Assembly: GCF_905475395.1 (NCBI RefSeq)
Contig: NC_058339.1
Span: forward strand, 38,759,172-38,823,171
Direction: 5' to 3'
Source of the DNA: Chrysoperla carnea
Lineage: Eukaryota > Arthropoda > Insecta > Neuroptera > Chrysopidae
DNA: 64,000 nt
A model generated the notes under the pieces. The model was given only the letters and a program-made list of their open reading frames with translations. It did no database searches and was not told the DNA's origin. A program made the translations under genes and the position numbers. This document shows, one piece after another, positions 56,301-64,000 of the stretch (positions are counted from its first letter, which is position 1; every line of letters begins with the position of its first letter).

Positions 56301-56837
56301 ACTGGAATTTATACATTGGCGTATTGTATAGCTCATTTCATTGTTTTTTTTTTTGTTTTTTGTCTTATTTAAAAAAAAATCACTTTTATAAAACTTTTGA
56401 GATTAAAACAAGTTATTTTTAGTGAATTTAAAACAAAAAAAAAAAATTGTGTAATTTTTTTATTAAAAATTAATCACGCGCAATTAATTTTACAAAACGG
56501 CGTAAAAGTGTGTAATTTTGTAATTGGGAGGGAAATTATTTTTTTTTGGGAAGTGTTTTAATTTTAATTGTTGTGCTCTTTTTAAAAAAAAATTTTTTTT
56601 TGGTGTGTAAATTGTTGTTTAAGTGTGGTAATGTATCATACTTGTTTTAATAAAAGACGAAAAATTCATGAAGGTTTTAAAACAACTCAATGTACTTTTT
56701 CAACAAGATCGCTCAATTTTATTTACAAGTTGATGATTGGCGACGAAAAAGACATTTTAAACAAATTAAATAATTAAAAGAAAAAAAATTAATTATTGAA
56801 TCTACACACAAAACACCACACCAGAAAAGAAACTCTC
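56292..56837 (+). other. Candidate noncoding first exon
   Basis: From the initiator-like TCAGTT to a strong splice donor CTC|GTAAGTGAG at 56838 the sequence is T- and A-run-rich with few long frames, as in many insect 5' leaders. A 48-codon frame lies inside. The coding exons would be downstream of the window, as none is visible by 64000. Alternative: an unrelated AT-rich stretch with a chance donor. Confidence 0.35.
56631..56777 (+). CDS. 48-codon small ORF in the candidate leader
   Basis: ATG at 56631 (context GTGGTAATG) to TAA at 56777. The peptide begins MYHTCFNKRRKIHEG and ends KDILNKLNN; it is basic in its first half. No known family. It would act as an upstream ORF if the surrounding region is a 5' leader. 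Length is within chance expectation, so a real product is doubtful. Confidence 0.2.
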   Translation: MYHTCFNKRRKIHEGFKTTQCTFSTRSLNFIYKLMIGDEKDILNKLNN

Positions 56838-56846
56838 GTAAGTGAG
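56838..56846 (+). other. Splice-donor consensus GTAAGTGAG
   Basis: GTAAGTGAG follows AAACTCTC. It matches the metazoan donor consensus at six of six intron positions. No acceptor can be paired within the window. Confidence 0.4.
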
Positions 56847-57531
56847 GCAAGTATTTTTATTTTTATTCATTTTTTTATTTAATAATTTTTATCTATTTTG
56901 TTATTTATATTTATAAATATAAATAAACTTTCCGTTCTTCTTTTATAACAATTTAGCATACTTTTTTTAAAATGTTTATTTAAAAAAATTTAAATTAGTT
57001 TATATATTTTAAAAAATGTCGTGTTATTTTTTATTTTTAAATATTTATTTTACCTATTTAATATAATAAAAATATTTTATTAATAATAATAAATATATAT
57101 AAATATACTCACCGCAGCAGAGAGTTTTTAATAACTTGTTGCGTTTTTATTATGGACGCAATATTATTTATTAATCAATGTTGTATTATTCTTTGATATT
57201 GAGTGAGATTATTAATATAAATTATTTACTTAAAAAATTTATTGAAAAATTATATTCTCAACAGTTTAAATCCATAGAAGCAAGAGTTTTGACAAAAACA
57301 CACCCTTGCGTTTCTATCTAACGTTGCGTCGCACCGCCTTATAATTACGTACAATATATAGTGATAATAAATGATATTATTTAAGAAATTTCTTTAATCG
57401 CAACTCTATACGATTAAATAGAATTTTATGTGCTTCACAGGCAAAGTCTGAGACCACTGTTTCATTTAGTTAAGGTTTTCGTAATTTTTTTTCTATTTAA
57501 TTACACAAAGACTGTACAATTTTGAACTTTA
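56847..57531. other. Unassigned AT-rich DNA (possible intron)
   Basis: No gene; possible start of the intron following the candidate first exon. Confidence 0.4.
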
Positions 57532-57742
57532 AAACACTCATTGGTAAAATCTCGCTTTATTGCACTAAAAAGTTGATAATAATTTAAATTGTAATGTAAA
57601 ATTTAAAGCTGGGATGGACAATATCTGTCAAATCAGCTAATTTAAAGAATCACTGTAGATAAAACCCCACGCTTTAAATTTTACATTACAATTGAAATTA
57701 TTATCCATTTTTTAGTGCAATGAAGCGTGTTTTTTAGTGTTT
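57532..57742. mobile_element. Foldback MITE, 211 bases, arms over 70 bases
   Basis: Left arm 57532-57609 and right arm 57671-57742 pair: AAACACT at the ends, then a CGCTTTATTGCACTAAAAAG block, ATAATAATTT, AATTGTAATGTAAAATTTAA and AGC at the inner edge. TTTAA/TTTAA-type flanks suggest a TAA or TTTAA target, not certain. The arm contains the CACGCTTTATTG...ACTAAAAA module of family A. Confidence 0.78.
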
Positions 57743-60264
57743 AATAGTTAACCAAATTATTAAAAACAATATAATTCTCATTAATTTTGATGTTGACGAA
57801 ACTCATGTTATGTTAAAAATGCTATGTTATCTAGAATTATCTAGAAGAAAATACAATAATGCCTTTTTTTCTAAATTTTCAATATATACTGTTCAATATA
57901 AAATTTACAGCAAAAGAAAAATTCATGGCAACGAACCACATTTTGGTAGAATTGTAAACTTATTCACTCAAGCTACTCTGGCTACTTCAATCGCAGTGAT
58001 CGAAGCGATGTATTGCAAAAATATCGTTCTCGAAATACATTAAAATGCAAAAATACTATTATAGAAAAAACCCTTATATTTTTTTCGGCGCTCTCGCGAA
58101 AACGTGATTATACATCTTTTCAGAGACATACAAATGATAAAAAATGAAACGAATTTGTTTGAAAAATTTAATTGCATCAAAATGATATTATATTCTACAT
58201 TCAACTCGTCAAAATTCAGCTCCGTGCATGAGTTTTATTTCAGGAATTCCCATGGTAATGCCACACTACTTTTATTAATATAATTTTATGGATGAACATA
58301 TAAGTCTGTGGTGTGTATATGTATATGGCTTACATAAAAAATTTAATATTTTTTTCTTACTTTAAATGTAATTATGTTAATTTACATTTTAATAATTAAT
58401 GGAATTTCTTCTTTATTTTCACAATTTCTAATGTAATAAGTTTAATTAATTGTTACTATTCAATAACTTTTATTTAACATTTACTATACCAAGTACATGT
58501 AAACAATTGAAAATTAGTCATATTTTAAATAAAACGTTAAATTTATTGCCGCGCTGCGATCGATTTAGTCTTTTCTTCCACCTACATTGCATGGAATGAA
58601 TAAAAACAAAGATCAAACCAATATAACTCAACTTAACTTGTTTCCATTCGAATTAGTCTGTTTGGGTCATTGACAAGCTTGTCGTCACTTTATACAATTA
58701 TAAATTAGGTTATTTTTCAAGAAATCATTAAGTGATAATCCAGTTCAAGTTAATTTTTAATTTCACTTTTTGTCATCTCTTTTACGACATTTTCAAATTT
58801 TGTTAAAATAGGCAAAAATAAGTAATCGATATTCCCTTTTCTTAAACATTAAGCCTTAATAAAAAATGCTACAAGCTTATATTTAAAAATAAATTTTGAT
58901 CTTAATGATTTGCATAATTTTTCCCAATACTTCCCAAATTTGAAGAGGGTATAAAATGAGTTAAAACCACGATAATGAAAGTTTCCCGAGCGCCTTGAAT
59001 GAAGAATTTCTAAAAGTGTATTTATCAATGATATCATAAATTGACAGGCAAGGTCAATGTATCAATTATATATATTTTTTTTAAATCATAATATAAAAGA
59101 TTTGTCTTTCCGTTCTTTGTAACTGTCTGCTTTGAGAAAGATTTATTCAAAATTGAATTTGCTTTCAATTTGTTCATTATAATATTTCGTTCATTATAAA
59201 ATTAATCTCAAAACAAACATTGCACGATCATAATTAAGTTTATAAGCAAAATTTAAAACAATGCAAAACGATATTTGATTATTCCAAAATAGAATGGGTA
59301 TGTTTTTACAGACCTCACTGTAAGAATACAAAAATATAGGTTTATAGAAATATAAAAAAATTAAAACAAATTTCTATGGATTAAAATTTTCAAAATACTG
59401 TGAAAGATTTTTAAAATACAGCGAAATTTTTTTCTCAGAACGAATTAAATGATTTTAATTTAATGATTCATTTCAATTGATATTTCTTTTAAAATTCTTA
59501 ATGAAATTTGATATTTAGCATAGAGTTTAAAATTACTGCGAAATATTTATATTTTTTTCAGAAATAATTAAATTCACATGAACTGTTTTATACTATGATT
59601 CATCAACTTAATTTGTTTTGTGATCTTTTAAATTGAGTAAAGTGTTTAATTGATTTCTTAATTATGATTTCACTAATTACTTTAATGTAATTAATGTCAA
59701 TAATTTTGATATAGTTATTTATTAAAAATTAAAAACACTTTAATTAATGGGAATGGTTTTCTCGGGAATGAAGGACACAATAAGTAAACTAAACTTTAAT
59801 TAATTTCATTAAGAAAATAAATTAAAATTATTTAGATAAATTTTTTGTGATCATAAATGAATTTGTTTTCTACCAATACCATGTGTCTCAATACGTTGCC
59901 TCGTTTCCCTTTTCATAGAAATTATCAAATTTTTAGCATAAATGAAAGATACGAATTTTTTTTCCTTCTGATTATAACTTATATCACTGTATTTCAAGTT
60001 TAGCTCACTGTAGAACACTTGAGGATCCTTTTAAGGGCTGACAGAAATAAATTGGACTAAGATAAACGATATTTTACATTCATTTGACATCATTACTACA
60101 AAGTATACTAAATATAATTATCTGATTATAAAAATATAATTTCAAATAACTTGTAAAACACGCTTTATTGGAACATGAACTGAAATGTTCAAAATAATTT
60201 CAAGCGTTATGAAAATTTAATTAAAAAAGTATTGTTTAAAAAATTTCATGGGGAAATAACTTTA
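57743..60264. other. Unassigned AT-rich DNA
   Basis: No gene is supported. A 77-codon plus frame (57810-58043) ends with a fairly balanced segment (SKRKIHGNEPHFGRIVNLF) preceded by TTTACAG, an acceptor-like end at 57908; I do not recognise it. CACGCTTTATTGGAACATGA near 60160 resembles the family A module. Confidence 0.45.
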
Positions 60265-60640
60265 AAGTGAAGATGAATTTTGTTATAACTTCATGAATGT
60301 AGACGAAAAATAGGAATGAAATGTTTCGATATCTGTATTAGATTTCGAAATATCGAGAGCTGAATAACTAAACAAAATTTTTTTTTCGTACTTGACTCCC
60401 ACTACCGTGCTTATACTTCCTTAATTAGTCGGGCACAACGGACCGACTAGTTTTGAATAAATCTATCATCCATCTATTTCCACCGTTTTCCCATAAGACC
60501 AATGTTAAATATGCCTACTTTTGAAGTCATTTATTTGTTTAAATAATCGGGCAACCCCTCTAAAAATTTCAGAATTTATTTGGACTTAGTCCAACTTCAT
60601 ATAAAAAAATCAAGCGCGTATATCCTTAAATTAAATTTAA
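60265..60640 (+). repeat. Family C, copy 2
   Basis: Shares GAATTTTGTTATAACTTCAT, GACGAAAAATAGGAATGAAA, CGACTAGTTTTGAATAAATC and AATATGCCTACTTTTGAAGT with copy 1 at 15118-15670, but is shorter because of an internal gap of about 150 bases. Confidence 0.7.
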
Positions 60641-62129
60641 AAATTATTTTTTACTGTTTAATCTTTATTGGCCATATTATTCAATCAATATTTCAGTAGC
60701 AGTAGTCTTTTTTTAGTTTTTAAAAATATTTTTTTTTTTTTACTATTTTATTATATAAGAATTGGAAAATTAGACTTAATTTTTCATAGAATTACATTAT
60801 ATTTTTCGCGTTTAGTCGGCGATTATTTAACTTCTTTTCCAACAATATCATTTCTGGTTATTGTGTTTTAATATAACACCGACGGAAATTTTAAATTAAA
60901 GAGATAATTTATTTCAGAGAATATAATTTTATAAAAGGATGATGTGATAAAAATGAGTAGAACTAAAAATTTCTTTGCTTCGATTGTATCGTCCTATATT
61001 TATAAAAAAAAAATTTAGGAAAATTTTAACCCACTTGTATCGACTTGGAACTTGTTCAAGAAAAAAAAGATAGCCAATCATGGACATTCTCGTCGGAAGT
61101 GCAAACAAAAAACTTTGGAATAACTGCGTTTTTTTTAAAGATTTTTATTAATTATAGTATGATTAATTAAAATTTCATAATTTGTAAATTGAAATTATTA
61201 ACGTGTGTAAATATAAAAAAATTATTATAAATAATAATTATAAAACGCCATCTATGAACAGTAATCTGAAGTAATCAAAGATCAGAATCACTTAATTAAT
61301 AGGTAATTGTACGCCTTTAATTATTATTACAAAGTTGTCGTTTTTTCGATTGAGAAAAAGTTTTAGTTACCTAGTTTAAGGTATTATATTTGTAACTATA
61401 TTCGCTATAGCATGTTGATAACGCAAAACCATAAGTTTTTACCCTACCAAATATTATTTATTATATATATATTACATATCTGTGTAACGAGCCTGTGGAA
61501 GTTTTCACTTCAACAAATTGAAAATAGAGCCAGTTCTTTTTACACAATATAACTACTATTAAGTCACTTTTCACTCAATTTACAATTCGCAAAGTGCACC
61601 GGAAATTAAATATACTGTAGAGTCCCGATATTTGGAGCTTTATCGGGACAATTAGTGATTGTTAGAATAGATAGCTTTACGATAATTTAAGGCTTTATGT
61701 TTGAGAATTATTGTCATTTCGTATAGTCAAATTTAATTAACTTAAGCGACGTTTTAAGAGAATATTCAAAAATTTTCAATTATGCCCTTTGTTTTTGATA
61801 TCACCTTGTATTAATATACTATATACATACAAAATATTAAAACAGAGACAAGCATACTATACTACGTATGCCCAGAATCTAACCAAACAGGTTCGCTTAC
61901 TCTTTATATAAAATATATATATTTACAACACATATGATACAACTGATTATAAGGGCATACACTCACTATAACACTGACGAAGTGGCAATTAAGAACAAAA
62001 TATTAAGGATGTAGGAGCGTGTTTGATCAAGTAATTTCAGGTCAAGTTTGATCAAGAAATAAAAAAAAATACATATTTTCAATTTTGATAGTGAATTGTT
62101 GTATGCCTGGCTCAATTTTCGGTTTTTTT
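60641..62129. other. Unassigned AT-rich DNA
   Basis: No gene. A 67-codon plus frame (60668-60871) consists mostly of F, L and I. Confidence 0.5.
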
Positions 62130-62390
62130 TTTGTTTGTTTTTAAAAATTAATTAAGATTTTAACTTTAATTTAAATAGTTTTTTTTCCACCGACTAGTTT
62201 TGGAGAAATCTATGAAAACATATTATCCATCTAACGTTTTACCACAAAACCAATGTTATATGCCTACTTTTCAAGTTAAATATGCTTACTTAAGAATTTA
62301 CTTAAATAATCGGAAAACTCCTCCCCCCTAGACTTAGCCCACCCTCATACAAAAAAATCTAGCCTTTGTGCTCGTACATCCCTAAATGAA
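62130..62390 (+). repeat. Family C, copy 3 (right half)
   Basis: CCACCGACTAGTTTTGGAGA, AACGTTTTACCA, ATGCCTACTTTTCAAGTTAA and TGTGCTCGTACATCC match the right half of copy 1. The left half is missing. Confidence 0.65.
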
Positions 62391-62493
62391 AATATTTTCG
62401 TAAAAGAGTTTTCATAATTTTTTGAGGCTTTTGGTTTCGTACCCAACGTATACACCTAAGTCAAAATAAACGCAAAACCATTCAATTATATGT

Positions 62494-62550
62494 AGTGTTA
62501 TAACTATAACATTACATATAATTCACATAAAATGTTATAGTTATAACACT
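62494..62550. repeat. Perfect 20-base hairpin
   Basis: AGTGTTATAACTATAACATT at 62494-62513 is exactly complementary to 62531-62550, with a 17-base loop. Farther out, CCATTC (62479) and GAATGG (62553) extend the pairing. It is small enough for a microRNA-like precursor but the arms are purely A/T-rich and no family is recognised. Confidence 0.8.
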
Positions 62551-62740
62551 TAGAATGGTAAAACACGCGCATTTTTTATGGCACAGAGTGTAAGGGGCAA
62601 AAATGATGAAGATAATAAAGAGGCACAAAATACAAAATAATATTTATCTCAAAACCTTGGATTAGTGTGAATATGACTTAATCTACTCAAAAGATAGAAG
62701 TAACTTCACTACTCAGTCAAAGAGTAATGTTTTAAATACA

Positions 62741-62775
62741 CATACATACATACATACATACATACATACATACAC
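62741..62775 (+). repeat. (CATA)n microsatellite
   Basis: About eight consecutive CATA units. Confidence 0.9.
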
Positions 62776-63472
62776 ATACGAACCTTACACAGTTTAGTTT
62801 TAAGTAGTAGTCAACTCAGTCCATCATTATCATCATAATATTATTCTTTCTATTTATTTTCTTTAGCAACTCGGCTGAGTTGATATTCACTTAACTGAGT
62901 AGATGATGTTCACGTATAAAAGAAGGTGGTACATTTTTATGCACCACATATATACATGTTTATTGCATACTACAATGCAAAAATAATTTTAAATAACAAA
63001 TTAACAACATACCTACATATACAACACAATCGATCTACTCACCTGTTTATGTGGGTGTGTGAATTTTGTTGATTTTTGCATTTATTAAGGTTGTTGAGGC
63101 GTTACAGAAAAAAAAACACAATTAACTTAATATTTTGAGGTAATTGTTCTTAAACATGTTAAAAAATCACCATTTAATTTATAAAAAGATTATAGAAGTG
63201 GTAGTAACCCTATTAAATCCACCCTTAGAAGCTACAGATTACAAAAATTTTCTAGATTTTTGAAGTGAGTATTTCTTTAAGCACGGTGTGCACTTTTGGA
63301 TGAATAAAAATCATGAAACTCCCATTATCATCATTTCCATACATACTACATTCAAAACAACGATTCTTACCCGATCACTGAAGTAAAGCAACGTTGAGCT
63401 TAATTTCTTCTAGGATGGATAACCGCTCAAAAAACACTGTGTGTTGTTGCTTTTTTCCACTTCTGACGACAG
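62776..63472. other. Unassigned AT-rich DNA
   Basis: Nothing recognised. Confidence 0.45.
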
Positions 63473-63790
63473 CCACTTCTAAGGTTGGTTTTAATGGGGT
63501 TTCAACCAATTTTAGTTGTCTTTTGAACTCTAATGTATGTTAAGTGACTCCAAAAACTGCCGAGAAACGATTTCCGATGTGCAATTTAGAATTTTCAAAA
63601 TTTTTTTATTATTGCCACTTCTTGGGGTGATTTTAATGCGGTTGCAACCATCTTCAGTTACTTTTTGATGGCTATTTCATGATAAGCGACCTCAAAAATC
63701 CCCAAAAATGGTTGTTTTTTTTTAATTTTTTTATCACTGTCACTTGGAGTGCTTTGAGGGTGGAAAAACTACCCTCTTTTTTTGTTACTA
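63473..63790 (+). repeat. Tandem repeat, two units of about 125-142 bases plus a partial
   Basis: Units start at CCACTTCT (63473), CCACTTCT (63615) and a partial GTCACTTGG (about 63739). Shared blocks include GGTTTTAATGGGGTTTCAAC / GATTTTAATGCGGTTGCAAC, AGTGACTCCAAAAACTG / AGCGACCTCAAAAATCC and TTTTTTTATT. Considerably diverged. Confidence 0.7.
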
Positions 63791-64000
63791 CATGTTACTG
63801 AAGGTGTGAGGAACGCATATAAGAATTTGCCCATATGCAAGACCAAACAGGACTTGCATGATCAAGACCAATGAGTAAGACAAGGATTCGTTACACTAAA
63901 TTCGTTAAACAAATAAAATAGTCAAATACAATCTTGGTTTTGGTTTCTTGTCCAAGTTTCATTTTCTTCTGAAAAAGCTTGGTTGTCTTAATTATTTTAA
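63791..64000. repeat. CAAGAC-rich patch at the window end
   Basis: CAAGACCAAACAGGACTTGC, ATGATCAAGACCAATGAG and TAAGACAAGG, then CTTGGTTTTGGTTTCTTGTC and TGGTTGTC, echo the CAAGACC words at 3584-3640, with the last part in opposite orientation. A low-complexity or foldback relic cut by the window edge. Confidence 0.35.

Noticed and set aside
1..64000. CRISPR array, bacterial operon, rRNA or viral genome
   Set aside because: No regular short direct repeats with unique spacers, no ribosome-binding-site/ORF structure, no rRNA-like conserved words and no viral replication or capsid signature were seen; all recognised coding scraps are animal DNA transposons.

Overview
The window is very AT-rich (roughly three quarters A+T by eye), has only short ORFs, and shows no convincing cellular protein-coding gene and no rRNA, functional tRNA or CRISPR array. 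The transposons point to an animal, most likely an insect: mariner and Tc1-type transposase remnants, a ZMYM1-like hAT relic, a tRNA-derived SINE with a (CCTAA)n tail matching the arthropod telomere unit, a pogo/Tigger-type MITE and a short Helitron. I cannot resolve the order. The window reads as intergenic or intronic DNA packed with old mobile elements. The one credible sign of a cellular gene is a GC-richer, promoter-like stretch near 56.2 kb followed by a GTAAGT splice donor at 56838, consistent with a noncoding first exon of a plus-strand gene whose coding exons lie outside the window.

Layout. 0-12 kb: mostly unassigned AT-rich DNA with two copies of repeat K (6.1, 8.2 kb), an inverted duplication with coding-like arms (6.8-7.3 kb) and pieces of family A (1.1, 10.6, 10.9 kb). 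12-16 kb: family B copy, a full-length SINE nested in repeat F with an 11-bp target duplication, a 418-bp pogo-type MITE carrying about a dozen internal end-like motifs, and repeat C. 16-23 kb: a deleted mariner, a 560-bp direct duplication (17.7/18.9 kb), a two-unit 316-bp tandem array (20.9 kb) and a second SINE. 24-30 kb: paired palindromic MITEs, hairpins, a SINE scrap, a 729-bp hAT MITE nested in family B, a 15-bp poly(G) run and foldback H. 30-45 kb: repeat D, a second deleted mariner, a tandem array, a foldback in family A, two more B copies, a Tc1-like transposase scrap, a foldback with about 130-bp ends (40.5 kb), and a Helitron inserted in the second copy of repeat F. 45-64 kb: a 708-bp near-perfect palindrome (49.3-50.0 kb), a complete hAT element with TIRs, 8-bp target duplication and a broken ZMYM1-like transposase (52.3-53.1 kb), a 140-bp satellite-like array (54.3 kb), the candidate promoter/exon, another foldback, repeat C copies and a terminal tandem array.

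The two most informative patterns are nested insertions whose target site is known from an empty or tandem copy (SINE in F, hAT in B, hAT in a tandem duplication), and a dispersed modular family (A) in which an in-frame ATG-GTG-GAA-GC block and a CACGCTTTT...ACTAAAAAGTAGAAAATAA block recur in different combinations and orientations. Names of families A to K are local to this annotation.
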